NCBI RefSeq assembly: GCF_029960115.1
Contig: NZ_JASCOZ010000033.1
Coordinates: 1-34,461, forward strand
From: Stenotrophomonas sp. PS02289
GTDB taxonomy: Bacteria > Pseudomonadota > Gammaproteobacteria > Xanthomonadales > Xanthomonadaceae
DNA length: 34,461 bases
Direction: 5' to 3'
Below, one piece after another: positions 7,455-17,083 of this stretch. How positions within the stretch are numbered: position 1 is the stretch's first letter; every line of letters begins with the position of its first letter. Below the pieces are notes generated by a model. It did not search any database and was not told the origin of the DNA. It saw only the letters and a list, made by a program, of their open reading frames with translations. The position numbers and the translations under genes are program-made.

Positions 7455-9725
7455 ATGACCTTGCTCAGCCGCTGGAACCAGTTTTTCTCCAACCTCTCCG
7501 TCCGCAACAAGCTCAACCTGTTGACTCTGCTGATCGCCATCGGCGTGATCGCGCTGGCCGTGGTCGCCGCGCGCAAGCAGTATCTCGACCTGTACGAGAC
7601 CCGCAAGGAGAGCCTGAAAACCCAGGTGGAAATCACCTTCGGGATCATGGACCACTACAAGGCGCTGGCCGACAAAGGCGAGCTGACCGAAGAGGCGGCG
7701 AAGGAAAACGCCATGAAGGCGGTCGACGCCATGCGCGCCGACGGTGGCAGTGCCTACTACAACATCCTCACCACCGATTACGTGCTGCACGTGCATCCGT
7801 TCCAGCCCAAGCGCGTGGGCCAGATGGTCAAGGACTACAAGTCCGCCGACGGCGTTGCGCTGTACCAGCTGCAGGTTGACGACGCGGTCAACAACGGCAG
7901 CGGCTACACCTACTACTCCACCACCAAGCCCGGTGCCGAAGGTCTGATTCCAAAGGCCACCTTTGCCTCCATGTACAAGCCGTGGCAGTGGGTCGTCACC
8001 AGCGGCGTCTACATGGACGACGTGCAGAACGACGCCCTCGCCTTCACCGCCGTGATGACGGCCACCGGCGGTGCGCTGGTGCTCATCGTGCTGGCACTGA
8101 GCTGGATCATCGGCAACCGCATCACCGGTCCGCTGCGCCAGGCCACCGGCGTGGCCGAAAGCATCGCCAGCGGCAAGCTCGACAGCCGCATCGGTGCACA
8201 GGCACAGGACGAACCCGGCCGCCTGCTGGAAAGCATGGGTCGCATGCAGCAGCAGCTGCACGCGGTGATCACCGCACAGCGCGAGATGGCCTCGCAGCAC
8301 GACGCCGGCCAGACCCGCTACCGCATGGACGAAACCGCCTTCCCGGGCGAGTACGGCCTGATGGTGCATGAAACCAACGCACTGGTCGGCGCGCACGTGC
8401 AGACCATGCAGGACGTGTTGTCGGTGGTGCAGCGTTATGCCGTCGGTGACCTCAGCATCGATGCACCGCGCTACCCCGGCGACAAGGCCGCGATCAGCAA
8501 CACCATGGACACGGTGAAGCAGAACCTGTCCAGCATCAATGCGGAAATCAAGCGGCTGGGCGGCGCAGCGGCGGCTGGCGACTTCAGCCAGCGCGGTGAC
8601 GAAGCCCGCTTCGACCACGACTTCCGCCAGATGATCGCCAGCCTCAACGCGATGATGCAGGTCAGCGATGACAACCTGGGCAAGCTCTCGCAGCTGCTCT
8701 CGGCCATCGCCGAAGGCGACCTCACCGCGCGCATGCACGGCGACTACCAGGGCGTGTTCGCGACCATGCGCGACGACGCCAACGCCACCGTGGCCCAGCT
8801 GACCCAGATCGTCGGCCAGATCCAGGCCTCCGCCAGCAGCATCAACCTGGCCGCAGGCGAGATCTCCACCGGCAACAGCGACCTGTCGCGCCGCACCGAA
8901 CAGCAGGCCGCCAACCTGGAAGAGACCGCCGCTTCGATGGAGGAACTCACCTCCACCGTGCGCCAGAACGCCGAGCACGCCCGCCAGGCCAACCAGCTGG
9001 CCATCGGCGCGCACACCGTTGCCTCGCAGGGCGGTGAAGTGGTCGGACAGGTGGTCACCACCATGAGCACGATCGAGTCGAGCTCGCGGCGCATTGCCGA
9101 GATCATCTCGGTCATCGACGGCATCGCCTTCCAGACCAACATCCTGGCGCTGAACGCCGCCGTTGAAGCGGCCCGTGCCGGCGAACAGGGCCGCGGCTTC
9201 GCCGTGGTCGCCTCCGAAGTGCGCACCCTGGCTCAGCGCTCCGCAGCCGCCGCCAAGGAGATCAAGGGCCTGATCGACGACTCCGTGGCCAGCGTGGCCG
9301 ACGGTTCGGCGCTGGTGAACAAGGCCGGCAGCACCATGGGCGAGATCGTTGCCTCGGTGCAGCGCGTCACCGACATCATGGCCGAGATCTCCGCGGCCTC
9401 GCAGGAACAGTCGGCCGGTATCGAGCAGGTCAACCAGACCGTCGTGCAGATGGACGAAACCACCCAGCAGAACGCCGCGCTGGTGGAAGAAGCCACCGCC
9501 GCCGCGCGCTCGATGGAAGAACAGGCCACCCAGCTGGCCGACGCGGTTGCCATCTTCCGCCTCGACAACCAGGTCGCTGCGGCGGTCAGCGCCGTCGCCG
9601 CACGTGTCGCACCGGTCAGCCCGGCCGCGCCGCGCCTGAAGCCGGTGGCCAGCGCGCCCAAGCCGGCCGCCAAGCCGCTGCCTCGCACCTCCGGTGCCGA
9701 CGAAGGCGACTGGCAGGAGTTCTAA
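7455..9725 (+). CDS. Methyl-accepting chemotaxis protein (sCache_2-type sensor, poly-HAMP, tethering tail)
   Basis: The 756-aa receptor has TM1 at about 20-39. A periplasmic domain (about 40-192) shows sCache_2-type features, including [29 protein letters not shown] and [18 protein letters not shown]2 spans about 196-219. A long cytoplasmic stretch (about 220-460) looks like successive HAMP-type repeats with GDLS and GDLTARM motifs and no PAS. The MCP signalling tip lies near residue 553. The C-terminus is an Ala/Pro linker ending DEGDWQEF. sCache_2 receptors often bind small carboxylates, which would suit the neighbouring catabolic genes, but the ligand is not shown by sequence. The Shine-Dalgarno is weak. 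cheRDB follow after a GTAG palindrome. Confidence 0.95.
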   Translation: MTLLSRWNQFFSNLSVRNKLNLLTLLIAIGVIALAVVAARKQYLDLYETRKESLKTQVEITFGIMDHYKALADKGELTEEAAKENAMKAVDAMRADGGSAYYNILTTDYVLHVHPFQPKRVGQMVKDYKSADGVALYQLQVDDAVNNGSGYTYYSTTKPGAEGLIPKATFASMYKPWQWVVTSGVYMDDVQNDALAFTAVMTATGGALVLIVLALSWIIGNRITGPLRQATGVAESIASGKLDSRIGAQAQDEPGRLLESMGRMQQQLHAVITAQREMASQHDAGQTRYRMDETAFPGEYGLMVHETNALVGAHVQTMQDVLSVVQRYAVGDLSIDAPRYPGDKAAISNTMDTVKQNLSSINAEIKRLGGAAAAGDFSQRGDEARFDHDFRQMIASLNAMMQVSDDNLGKLSQLLSAIAEGDLTARMHGDYQGVFATMRDDANATVAQLTQIVGQIQASASSINLAAGEISTGNSDLSRRTEQQAANLEETAASMEELTSTVRQNAEHARQANQLAIGAHTVASQGGEVVGQVVTTMSTIESSSRRIAEIISVIDGIAFQTNILALNAAVEAARAGEQGRGFAVVASEVRTLAQRSAAAAKEIKGLIDDSVASVADGSALVNKAGSTMGEIVASVQRVTDIMAEISAASQEQSAGIEQVNQTVVQMDETTQQNAALVEEATAAARSMEEQATQLADAVAIFRLDNQVAAAVSAVAARVAPVSPAAPRLKPVASAPKPAAKPLPRTSGADEGDWQEF
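8871..9528 (+). repeat. Long near-identical segment shared by two tandem MCP genes
   Basis: This segment aligns without gaps to 6371-7028 of the preceding MCP at a constant 2500-nt offset. Long blocks are identical in DNA, including synonymous positions, for example around 6421-6476 with 8921-8976, and 6907-6990 with 9407-9490. The sensor-encoding 5' halves are unrelated. The pattern suggests recent duplication or gene conversion of the signalling module. Confidence 0.8.
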
Positions 9726-9733
9726 CCCCTGAC

Positions 9734-9756
9734 GTAGAGCCGGGCTCTGCCCGGCT
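9734..9756 (+). repeat. GTAG-headed REP-like palindrome (SMAG type)
   Basis: GTAG (9734-9737), stem AGCCGGG (9738-9744), loop CTCTG, stem CCCGGCT (9750-9756). It lies 8 nt after the MCP stop and upstream of cheR. It lacks a T-tract and could lower but not abolish read-through into cheRDB. Confidence 0.65.
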
Positions 9757-9790
9757 GCTTCACCCGAAGTCGCAGCCCCCTCATTGATGG

Positions 9791-10657
9791 ATGTCGCCCG
9801 TGACCACGCCTTCCGCTCCTGCTTCCGCCAACAGCCGTGAATTCGACTTCGGCGACCGCGACTTCCGCCGCATCTGCGACCTGATCTACCAGCGCGTCGG
9901 CATTTCGCTGGCACCGGCCAAGCGCGACATGGTCTACGGCCGGCTCTCGCGCCGGCTGCGCGCGTTGGGCATGCGCAGCTTCGAGGACTACCTCAACCAG
10001 CTTGAAGCGCATGGCGGCGACGAGTGGCAGGCGTTCACCAACGCGCTCACCACCAACCTGACCGCCTTCTTCCGCGAGCCGCATCACTTCGAGAAGCTCA
10101 ACGAAGAGCTGCGCGCCCGCGCCGGTCACGGCACGCTGCAGCTGTGGTCGTGCGCGGCCTCCACCGGCGAGGAGCCCTACTCCATGGCGATCACCGCCTG
10201 CGAGGCATTCGGCACCCTGAAGCCGCCGGTACGCATCCTGGCCACCGACGTGGACACCCAGGTGCTGGCCACCGCCAGCCGCGGCGTCTATGCCCTGGAC
10301 CGGGTCAACGGCCTGGACCTGGCATTGAAGAAGCGCTATTTCCAGCGCGGCAGCGGCCCGAATGAAGGCCAGTGCCGGGTCATTCCGGCCCTGCGCGAAC
10401 TGATCGAATTCCGCCCGCTCAACCTGCTGGCACCGCGCTATGACGTCGGCGGTCCCTACGACGCCCTGTTCTGCCGCAACGTGATGATCTATTTCGACAA
10501 GCCCACCCAGCGCGGCATCCTGTCGCGGTTGATCCAGCACATGGGCGATGACGGCCTGCTCTACACCGGGCACTCGGAGAACTACCTGCACGCCGCCGAC
10601 CTGATCCAGCCGTGCGGGCGCACCCTGTACAAGCGCAACCCCGGAGCCCCGGCATGA
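9791..10657 (+). CDS. cheR: Chemotaxis protein methyltransferase CheR
   Basis: The 288-aa enzyme transfers methyl groups from S-adenosylmethionine to glutamates of MCP signalling helices, setting receptor adaptation. The N-terminal helical domain occupies about 18-85. The SAM-binding methyltransferase domain carries [14 protein letters not shown] (87-100), [13 protein letters not shown] (119-131), the acidic TDVD strand and CRNVMIYFD. All hallmark motifs are intact and the length is normal. The ATG at 9791 lacks a strong Shine-Dalgarno. Its stop overlaps the cheD start in ATGA, so cheR-cheD are translationally coupled. The WxxF-type tails on three MCPs here are likely docking sites for its beta-subdomain. 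Confidence 0.96.
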   Translation: MSPVTTPSAPASANSREFDFGDRDFRRICDLIYQRVGISLAPAKRDMVYGRLSRRLRALGMRSFEDYLNQLEAHGGDEWQAFTNALTTNLTAFFREPHHFEKLNEELRARAGHGTLQLWSCAASTGEEPYSMAITACEAFGTLKPPVRILATDVDTQVLATASRGVYALDRVNGLDLALKKRYFQRGSGPNEGQCRVIPALRELIEFRPLNLLAPRYDVGGPYDALFCRNVMIYFDKPTQRGILSRLIQHMGDDGLLYTGHSENYLHAADLIQPCGRTLYKRNPGAPA

Positions 10658-11250
10658 ACCAGGCCGTGCGCAACGACGACGTGATGCGCTATTTCGACAG
10701 TCGCTTCAAGGTGACCGCCGCCAAGCTGCTGCCGACCCAGTATCTGGTGGTGGACGACGACACCGCGCTGACCACTACCTTGGGCTCGTGCGTGGCCGCC
10801 TGCCTGCGCGATCCGGTGCTGAAAATCGGTGGCATGAACCACTTCCTGCTGCCCGAAGGCAATGTCGGTGACGGCGCGCCCGCGCGTTATGGCAGCTATG
10901 CGATGGAACTGCTGATCAACGACCTGCTCAAGCGGGGCGCGCACCGCAAGCGCCTGGAGGCCAAGGTGTTTGGCGGAGCCAATGTGCTCAAGGGCTTCAC
11001 CAGCAACCCGGTGGGCACGCGCAACGCCGAGTTCGTGCGCCAGTACCTGCAGGCCGAACACATTCCCGTGCTGGCCGAAGACTTATGCGGCATCCACCCA
11101 CGGAAGGTCTGGTTCTTCGCCGACAGCGGGCGCGTGGTCGTGCAGCGCCTGCCGCACGCGCACGAAGCCGAGGTGGCCGCCACCGAATCGGCCGTGCGTG
11201 CACGCCTGTCCAAGGCCCCGGTCACCGGTGGCGTGGAGCTGTTCGAATGA
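10654..11250 (+). CDS. cheD: Chemoreceptor glutamine deamidase CheD
   Basis: The 198-aa protein deamidates specific receptor glutamines to glutamates, creating methylation sites; in several bacteria it also interacts with CheC or CheY-P. Catalytic Cys46 in [11 protein letters not shown] and His63 in GGMNHFLLP are 17 residues apart, as in characterised CheD proteins. The family's KVFGGANVL segment is also present. The start at 10654 forms an ATGA overlap with cheR, and the stop forms another with cheB, so the three genes form one compact operon. A longer in-frame reading from 10612 is less likely because it would overlap cheR substantially. Confidence 0.95.
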   Translation: MNQAVRNDDVMRYFDSRFKVTAAKLLPTQYLVVDDDTALTTTLGSCVAACLRDPVLKIGGMNHFLLPEGNVGDGAPARYGSYAMELLINDLLKRGAHRKRLEAKVFGGANVLKGFTSNPVGTRNAEFVRQYLQAEHIPVLAEDLCGIHPRKVWFFADSGRVVVQRLPHAHEAEVAATESAVRARLSKAPVTGGVELFE

Positions 11251-12314
11251 TCACCGGAGCCCCTTGTCGTGTACTGATCGTCGACGACTCCGCCGTGGTC
11301 CGGCAGATGCTGAGCGAGATTCTCGCCAGCGACCCCGGCATCGAGGTCGTCGGCACGGCCGCCGATCCGCTGCTGGCGCGCGAGAAAATCAAGCGTCTGG
11401 CTCCGGACGTGATCACCCTGGACGTGGAAATGCCGCGCATGGATGGTCTGGCGTTCCTGGAAAACCTGATGCGCCTGCATCCGTTGCCGGTGGTGATGAT
11501 TTCCTCACTGACCGAGCGCGGTGCGGATACCACCCTGCAGGCGCTGTCGCTGGGTGCGGTCGATTTCGTGTCCAAACCGAAATTCGACGTCGCCCGCGGC
11601 CTGCAGGATTACGCCGAAGAAATCATCACCAAGGTCAAGACCGCGGCGCGTTCGCGGGTCCGCACCCTGTCACGCCCGGTGGTGCCGCAGGTCCGTCTGG
11701 ACCCGGCCAGTGCGCCCAAGCCCCGCTCGATCCAGTTCCGTACCACCGATCGCCTCATCGCGATCGGTGCGTCGGCGGGCGGCACCGAAGCGCTTCGTGT
11801 CGTGCTGGAAGGCATGCCGGCCGATGCCCCGGCAGTGGTGCTCACCCAGCATCTGCCGGCCACCTTCAGTACGGCGTTTGCCGAGCGCTTGGACCGCCAT
11901 TCGGCCATGTCCGTGCGCGAGGCGACCGACGGTGAAGCCGTGCTGGCCGGCCATGCCTACCTGCCGCCCGGTGGCAAGCACCTGCGCATCATCCGCGACG
12001 GTGCGCGCTGGCGGTGCCGGATCGACGACGGTCCTGCCGTGAACCGGCACAAGCCGGCGGTGGATGTGCTGTTCCGCTCGGTGGCCGAAAGTGCCGGTGC
12101 CAACGCCATCGGGGCCATCCTGACCGGCATGGGCGACGACGGCGCACGCGGTCTGCTGGAGTTGAAGAACGCCGGCGCCCCCACCCTGGTGCAGGACGAA
12201 GCCACCAGCGTGGTTTGGGGCATGCCGGGCGCGGCCTTCAAGCTGGGTGCTGCAGAAGAGCAGCTACCGCTGGAGCGGATTGCCGAGCGCTTGATGGCAC
12301 TGGCCCGCAGCTGA
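11247..12314 (+). CDS. cheB: Protein-glutamate methylesterase/glutaminase CheB
   Basis: The 355-aa response regulator removes receptor methyl groups and is activated by phosphorylation from CheA. The receiver domain (about 6-125) has acidic residues D13-D14, the phosphoacceptor D59 in TLDVEMP, and K110. A linker leads to the methylesterase domain (about 165-355), whose catalytic triad appears as Ser176 in GASAGGT, His202 in TQHLP and Asp298 in GMGDDGA. The start at 11247 overlaps the cheD stop in ATGA. All key residues are present. A large alternative reading from 11085 only extends into cheD and is rejected. Confidence 0.96.
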   Translation: MITGAPCRVLIVDDSAVVRQMLSEILASDPGIEVVGTAADPLLAREKIKRLAPDVITLDVEMPRMDGLAFLENLMRLHPLPVVMISSLTERGADTTLQALSLGAVDFVSKPKFDVARGLQDYAEEIITKVKTAARSRVRTLSRPVVPQVRLDPASAPKPRSIQFRTTDRLIAIGASAGGTEALRVVLEGMPADAPAVVLTQHLPATFSTAFAERLDRHSAMSVREATDGEAVLAGHAYLPPGGKHLRIIRDGARWRCRIDDGPAVNRHKPAVDVLFRSVAESAGANAIGAILTGMGDDGARGLLELKNAGAPTLVQDEATSVVWGMPGAAFKLGAAEEQLPLERIAERLMALARS

Positions 12315-12325
12315 GATTTCCCCCG

Positions 12326-12366
12326 CCGGGCAGAGCCCGGTTTCACCTGCCGGGCAATGCCCGGCA
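12326..12366 (+). repeat. Two tandem short palindromes after cheB
   Basis: CCGGGC-AGA-GCCCGG (12326-12340) is followed by TGCCGGGC-AAT-GCCCGGCA (12348-12366). Neither has a T-tract nor a clear GTAG head. They resemble paired REP remnants and fill the gap between cheB and the next gene, where they could act as an mRNA stabiliser or weak terminator. Confidence 0.55.
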
Positions 12367-12388
12367 CATCTCACATGGAGCAACACTC

Positions 12389-13732
12389 GTGAGCATTTCG
12401 CGTTCCACCCTCGCCACCGCCTTGATCGGCGGTCTGCTGCTTTCCGCCGCTGTTTCGGCCCATACCGCCCCCGCCGACGCCGCCGTCGAACCGACGCCGG
12501 CCGAACCGCCCGCCGCTGAACTCACCACTGCTGCCCCGGCCGAACCGGCCGAGCCGCCTGCCAAGGCGCGCGTGCGCATCTTTGGTGCCAACGGTCAGGG
12601 CATCACCATGTACACCAATGCGGCCTGCTACAGCGAGTACGACAGCAAGGTGGAAGTGGTGCGCTCCGGCGCACGGGCCATTGGCAGCCTGTTTGGTGGT
12701 GCGCCCGACAACATCACCCTGGGCATCCCGGAAACCGACAGCGTGCGCAACATGAAGAGCGTGCTGTTCTCCAAGCCGAATTACCAGGAATATGCCGTCG
12801 AAGGCGGCCAGCCCCTGATCTTCACCGCACGCATCGAGAACACCAACGACTACCGGTGCGACGGCGACCTGAGCCTGCACTTCGTGGCCCAGCCGGGCCA
12901 GGACTATGAGGTGCAGATGAGCCTGGCCGGTGGCCGTTGCCTGTTCAACGCGCGTCAGGTGAGCAGCGACGGGACATCGAGGCCGCAGCCGACCCGCTCG
13001 GTGCCGCGCGAATGCCCGGTGGCCGATGAAGAAGAAGCAGCAACAGCGATCGACCCGGAAAGCAATCTGGACGCACCAGCGGCTGCGGCGGCCGTCGATC
13101 CCGATGCCCCGCCCGCACCGCCGCGTGATTGGAAGAACGTGGTGCGGCTGAGCGCCGGCATCGGCCCCGGTGCCAACGGCAACCGTGAGGGCGATCCGGT
13201 CCTGCGACTGGTGCGCCGCTCGGACACCGGCAAGGTCGCCGCATTGAAGGCCGGCCAGCTCGCGCTGTCGCTGCTTGGCGGTGGGAATGTCCGCGGGTTC
13301 TCCAAGAACAATCTGCGCGGCGAGGACATCACGTCGGTCGCCAGCCCGTCACACGGTGCCATCCTGCTGGCGCTCAACGCGCGTCTGGACGCGTACTTCG
13401 CCGCCCATCCCAACACCGTTCCGTACGACATGCAGATCGTGCAGGCTCGCGCCGGCCAGTGGTCGCTGACCTACCAGAAGCTGTCCGATGGCGATGCCCC
13501 GTATCTGCTCGAACACGATGCGTCGATCAGTTTCATCACTGCCACGGGCATCACCTCGCAGACCGTCTACTGCCGCGACGAACCGCACATGGCCTCGCTG
13601 GAAGAATGGCAGGCCGACGACTATGCCAAGGTCAAGGCCGTCGCCAGTGAAATGGCCGAGCGCTGCGTCGCGCAGTATGCGGAGAAGCTGCCCACGCTGT
13701 TCCCGGAGCTGGCCGTCGCTGCGGAAACCTGA
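12389..13732 (+). CDS. Secreted protein of unknown function
   Basis: The 447-aa product begins at a GTG preceded by GGAG (12377-12380, 8-nt spacing). It carries a signal peptide (hydrophobic residues about 11-24, cleavage probably near SAHTA). An Ala/Pro/Glu-rich low-complexity linker (about 28-60) leads to two folded parts (about 62-205 and 245-440) separated by an acidic, Ala/Pro-rich stretch. Several cysteines (in NAACYSEYD, YRCDGD, GRCLF, ECPVAD, VYCRDE, ERCVAQ) suggest disulphides in the periplasm. I do not recognise a family. It ends the plus-strand chemotaxis block, but nothing shows it takes part in chemotaxis. Only short palindromes separate it from cheB. Confidence 0.85.
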   Translation: MSISRSTLATALIGGLLLSAAVSAHTAPADAAVEPTPAEPPAAELTTAAPAEPAEPPAKARVRIFGANGQGITMYTNAACYSEYDSKVEVVRSGARAIGSLFGGAPDNITLGIPETDSVRNMKSVLFSKPNYQEYAVEGGQPLIFTARIENTNDYRCDGDLSLHFVAQPGQDYEVQMSLAGGRCLFNARQVSSDGTSRPQPTRSVPRECPVADEEEAATAIDPESNLDAPAAAAAVDPDAPPAPPRDWKNVVRLSAGIGPGANGNREGDPVLRLVRRSDTGKVAALKAGQLALSLLGGGNVRGFSKNNLRGEDITSVASPSHGAILLALNARLDAYFAAHPNTVPYDMQIVQARAGQWSLTYQKLSDGDAPYLLEHDASISFITATGITSQTVYCRDEPHMASLEEWQADDYAKVKAVASEMAERCVAQYAEKLPTLFPELAVAAET

Positions 13733-13748
13733 TCGATCAGGAATCCTG

Positions 13749-13772
13749 GTAGGCCCGACGGTTGCGTCGGGC
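13749..13772. repeat. GTAG-headed palindrome between convergent genes
   Basis: GTAG (13749-13752), stem GCCCGACG (13753-13760), loop GTTG, stem CGTCGGGC (13765-13772). It occupies the 54-bp gap between the secreted-protein gene and ligI, which converge, and may serve both strands as a 3'-end structure. Confidence 0.65.
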
Positions 13773-13786
13773 CCGCCCTGCCCGCA

Positions 13787-14674
13787 TTACGCCCAGTACA
13801 GGCGCATCGGGTTGTCTACCAGCAGTCTGCGTTGCAGCTCTGCAGTCACCGCAATCTTCGGAATAACGTCCACCAGCTGACCATCGTCAGGCATGTGCGA
13901 CTTGAGATTCGGGTGCGGCCAGTCCGTTCCCCACAGCACCCGGTCCGGGAACTGCTCCACCAGGTGGCGCGCAAAGGGCACAACGTCGTCGTATCCAGGC
14001 GGCCCCTCCTGCGACAGGCGTTCGGGGCAGCTGACCTTGGTCCATACATTGCCGTGTTCGCGCATCAGCCGCACGAAGCGCTGGAACTCCGGCCCGTCCA
14101 CTGGTTGACTCACATCCGGCCGGCCCATGTGGTCCACGACCACGGTGGTCGGCAACGAAGTGAAGAAGTCCCAGCGCTCGGCCAGGTCAGCCGCCTCGAA
14201 ATACACGACCACGTGCCAGCCCAGCGGTGCGATCCGATCAATGATGGCGCGGTAGTAGGCGTCCGGCTTGGGGTCCACCAACCGTCGTACGAAGTTGAAG
14301 CGCACTCCCCTTACGCCTGCCGCGTGCAACTCCGCCAGCTCGGCGTCACTCACGGTGTCACGAACGGTCGCCACGCCGCGCGCCAGCCCATCCGCGCTGT
14401 GCAGCGCATCCACCAGTGCCCGGTTGTCCGCACCATGACACGTCGCCTGGACGATCACGTTGCGCGAAAAACCGAGGTGATCACGCAACGCGAACAGCTG
14501 CGCCTTGCTGGCATCGCACGGGGTGTATTTGCGCTCGGGCGCATACGGAAACACCTCACCCGGGCCGAACACGTGGCAATGCGCATCCACCGCGCCGGGC
14601 GGCGGCACGAACCGTGGGCGGCTGGGATGCGCACAGAAGTCCAACCAGTCCGCATCCTTCTGGAATTTCGTCAT
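13787..14674 (-). CDS. ligI: 2-pyrone-4,6-dicarboxylate (PDC) lactonase, LigI type
   Basis: This 295-aa amidohydrolase-superfamily enzyme hydrolyses PDC to 4-oxalomesaconate in the protocatechuate 4,5-cleavage and gallate pathways. The start of the TIM barrel shows VDAHCHVFGP with His32 and His34. His182 in VVVDHMGRPD and the catalytic Asp251 in LWGTDWPHPN match the positions known for LigI of Sphingobium SYK-6 (about 31, 33, 180, 248). It is the last gene of the operon, and its ATG overlaps the ligJ stop by one base (TAATG). Length and motifs are normal. The fully conserved DxHxHVFGP and GTDWPHPN make LigI much more likely than another amidohydrolase. Confidence 0.92.
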   Translation of the reverse strand: MTKFQKDADWLDFCAHPSRPRFVPPPGAVDAHCHVFGPGEVFPYAPERKYTPCDASKAQLFALRDHLGFSRNVIVQATCHGADNRALVDALHSADGLARGVATVRDTVSDAELAELHAAGVRGVRFNFVRRLVDPKPDAYYRAIIDRIAPLGWHVVVYFEAADLAERWDFFTSLPTTVVVDHMGRPDVSQPVDGPEFQRFVRLMREHGNVWTKVSCPERLSQEGPPGYDDVVPFARHLVEQFPDRVLWGTDWPHPNLKSHMPDDGQLVDVIPKIAVTAELQRRLLVDNPMRLYWA

Positions 14675-15696
14675 TACACCCCCCTCGCCTTCAACTGCGC
14701 GTCCAGGCGTGGATACACACGACGCGCATTGCCTGACAGTATCTTGGCCCGGTCCTGCGCGGACAATCCCAACGCCTCAACGTAGCGCAGCGTGTCGTCG
14801 AAGTAATGGCCGGTTTCCGGGTCGATGCCACGCACCGCCCCCACCATTTCCGAGCCGAACAGGATGTTGTCGATGTCGATCACCTTGAACAGCAGGTCGA
14901 TTCCCGGCTGATGGTAAACGCAGGTGTCGAAAAATACGTTCTTCATGACATGCTCGTTCAAGGGAGGCTTGCCGAGCATGTCGGCCAGGCCGCGGAATCG
15001 GCCCCAGTGGTAAGGCACCGCTCCACCGCCATGCGGGATGATGAAGCGCAGGTCGGGGAAGTCACGGAACAGGTCCCCTTGCAGGAACTGCATGAATGCG
15101 GTGGTATCGGCGTTGAGATAGTGCGCCCCCGTCGCATGGAAGTTGGCATTGCAGCTGCCGGATACGTGCACCATTGCCGGCACGTCCAGTTCCACCATCT
15201 TCTCAAAGAACGGATACCAGGCACGGTCGGTCAGCGGCACGCCGGTCCAGTGCCCACCCGAGGGGTCAGGGTTGAGGTTACAGCCGACAAAACCCAGCTC
15301 GTTGACACAGCGCTCAAGCTCGGCAATCGAATGGGCGATCGGCACGCCAGGGGACTGCGGCAGCTGGCAGACCCCGATGAAGGTCTCCGGATACAGCCCG
15401 ACAACGCGGGCAATGAGGTCGTTGCAGTGCCGCGTCCATTCCGCGCTTACCCGCTCGTCGCCGACGTGATGGGCCATGGTGCTGGCGCGAGGCGAGAAGA
15501 TCGTCATGTCCGCGCCGCGCTCGCGCAGCAGGCGCAGCTGATTGTGCTCCACGCTGGCGCGGAGCTCGTCGTCGCTGATCTTCGGGTAAACCGGCGGCGG
15601 CAGTGTCGGGTCGTTGAAGTGGGCCACCTGCTGTTTGCGGAACGCGTCGTGGCTGGCGGGAGCGGTCGTGTAGTGACCGTGGCAGTCGATGATCAT
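14674..15696 (-). CDS. ligJ: 4-oxalomesaconate hydratase, LigJ type
   Basis: The 340-aa enzyme adds water to (isomerised) 4-oxalomesaconate to give 4-carboxy-4-hydroxy-2-oxoadipate. It belongs to the amidohydrolase superfamily (LigJ), not the unrelated GalB family. MIIDCHGHYTTAP gives His6 and His8. His177 (AMVHVSG), His222 (IIPHGGG) and Glu283 (FGSEMVG) fit the metal and catalytic positions described for LigJ. The start at 15696 is preferred over an in-frame ATG at 15723 because it gives the family's exact N-terminus and follows GAGG by 7 nt; the longer form would run into oprB. It sits 23 nt after oprB and overlaps ligI. Confidence 0.92.
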   Translation of the reverse strand: MIIDCHGHYTTAPASHDAFRKQQVAHFNDPTLPPPVYPKISDDELRASVEHNQLRLLRERGADMTIFSPRASTMAHHVGDERVSAEWTRHCNDLIARVVGLYPETFIGVCQLPQSPGVPIAHSIAELERCVNELGFVGCNLNPDPSGGHWTGVPLTDRAWYPFFEKMVELDVPAMVHVSGSCNANFHATGAHYLNADTTAFMQFLQGDLFRDFPDLRFIIPHGGGAVPYHWGRFRGLADMLGKPPLNEHVMKNVFFDTCVYHQPGIDLLFKVIDIDNILFGSEMVGAVRGIDPETGHYFDDTLRYVEALGLSAQDRAKILSGNARRVYPRLDAQLKARGV

Positions 15697-15719
15697 GGAT
15701 AGGCCTCGTGGGGGAGGAA

Positions 15720-17003
15720 TCACCAGCCGAACAGCTGGGCGAAGTGCACGTCCACGCGCAGCCCGACAATAAGCGCGTCAGGAATGTCAGTGGTGCGGGT
15801 GGGCGCGTAGATGGGGTCTGGATTGACGACATACTGCAGGTTGGGCATCAGCCGAATGCCCTTGTGCACCGCCCAGCCATAGCTCAGCTCGGCAATGATC
15901 TCGTCGGCATTCGGGGCACCCCGGCCGCCGTTGCGGGCACGGCGGTCGCGCAGGAAGGCGATCTGCTCGTCGCTGAAGTGCGTGTTGGACACAAACATCG
16001 CCAGGGTGTCCTGGTCGCGACCGGCGAAGGTCCCGGTCTTCACGAAACCTGCCGAGACAAACTGGTCCACCGGCGCTTCGTTGCCGGTGTTGACGTAGGC
16101 GCGGGCGAACAGCGCCAGGTTGCGTTTACCCTCTCCACGCCAGACGGTCTGGTCGGCCATTGCATACCAGCCACTGCGCGCGCCATCCTGCAGGGCCGTG
16201 GGCCGGCCGGACAGCGCTGCGGAATTGCCGTTGGCATCGTAGTACGAGCTCTTGCCGCCATCACTGTTGCGGTACATGCCGAGCCGATAGGTGCGCGGCA
16301 GGCGGTCATTGGCGAAGCTGGTCTGGTAGCCGGCCTCGTAGGCGGTGATCGTGCCTGTGCCGTCGCCCCATGAGAAGTCCAGTCCATTCTTGCCGGATGC
16401 GTTCAATGCGTTGTTGTAGTCAAACGCACCGCCCTGCACGTACCAGCGATCATCCACGTCGTAGCGCACAATGCCTGCCCACGACGAATTGGGATACGCT
16501 GTGATGCCGAGGTCGGTGATTGCACCGTACGGCGTCAGGCACATCGCATTGCTCATGAACACGCAGTTGAGCGGCGAATTGTTGAAGTAGCTGTTTACTG
16601 GCGCGCGCCCGGCGGTGATGCTCAATCCATTGTCGAAGCGGTGGCGCACGGTCAGCCGGGTCAGGCGGCCACCGGCCACCGGCCGCCAGGTCTGCTGGGC
16701 GCTGATCGAGTTGCCGATCTTCTCGCGTGCCAGGTTGCGCCCGGCGAACCACGCCCACTGTGCGTCCACATCGGTGTTGTGAAGTCCAAACAGCGCGTCA
16801 AGGTCGAATTTCGACTGGGCCATGATCCAGTACGAACCCTCGGTGCCCTGCTCGACGCCGCCGACAGGATTGGTCGCCACGTTGCCGACGAAGTCCAGGG
16901 TGAGATCGACGCCCTTCGGCAGCGTTCCTGCACTGGCCGTGCTGGACGCGGCCAGCGCCGTACCGAGCAGCAGTGCGAGAGTGTTGAGTTGAATGGTGGG
17001 CAT
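15720..17003 (-). CDS. oprB: OprB-family outer-membrane porin
   Basis: The 427-aa product has a signal peptide (cleavage probably after STASA, near residue 25) and a beta-barrel pattern of alternating aromatic and polar residues ending in a C-terminal Trp, typical for outer-membrane assembly. The sequence (WAGIVRYDVDDRWYVQGGAFDYN, QTVWRGEGKRNLALFARAYV and the final barrel strands) fits the carbohydrate-selective OprB family. Within this operon, between dctA and ligJ, the likely cargo is an organic acid of the pathway rather than sugar; that is inference from context. CGGAG precedes the ATG. A stem-loop lies in the 80-nt gap after dctA. Confidence 0.85.
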   Translation of the reverse strand: MPTIQLNTLALLLGTALAASSTASAGTLPKGVDLTLDFVGNVATNPVGGVEQGTEGSYWIMAQSKFDLDALFGLHNTDVDAQWAWFAGRNLAREKIGNSISAQQTWRPVAGGRLTRLTVRHRFDNGLSITAGRAPVNSYFNNSPLNCVFMSNAMCLTPYGAITDLGITAYPNSSWAGIVRYDVDDRWYVQGGAFDYNNALNASGKNGLDFSWGDGTGTITAYEAGYQTSFANDRLPRTYRLGMYRNSDGGKSSYYDANGNSAALSGRPTALQDGARSGWYAMADQTVWRGEGKRNLALFARAYVNTGNEAPVDQFVSAGFVKTGTFAGRDQDTLAMFVSNTHFSDEQIAFLRDRRARNGGRGAPNADEIIAELSYGWAVHKGIRLMPNLQYVVNPDPIYAPTRTTDIPDALIVGLRVDVHFAQLFGW

Positions 17004-17056
17004 GCGAACTCCGTTCCCGCGCCCATGGCAGCGGGTTCAATGCAATCTTCAGATGA

Positions 17057-17077
17057 GCGTCGCGGCCTGCGCGACGC
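17057..17077 (-). other. Intercistronic stem-loop between dctA and oprB
   Basis: GCGTCGCG (17057-17064) and CGCGACGC (17070-17077) form a perfect 8-bp stem with a 5-nt loop. No U-tract follows in the transcript direction. It may be an mRNA processing or stabilising element tuning porin relative to transporter. Confidence 0.5.
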
Positions 17078-17083
17078 AGCCGG

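Noticed and set aside
4748..9914. Two minus-strand frames of over 840 codons opposite the second and third MCPs
   Set aside because: Same antisense bias of GC-rich DNA; the two resemble each other only because the MCPs on the other strand do.
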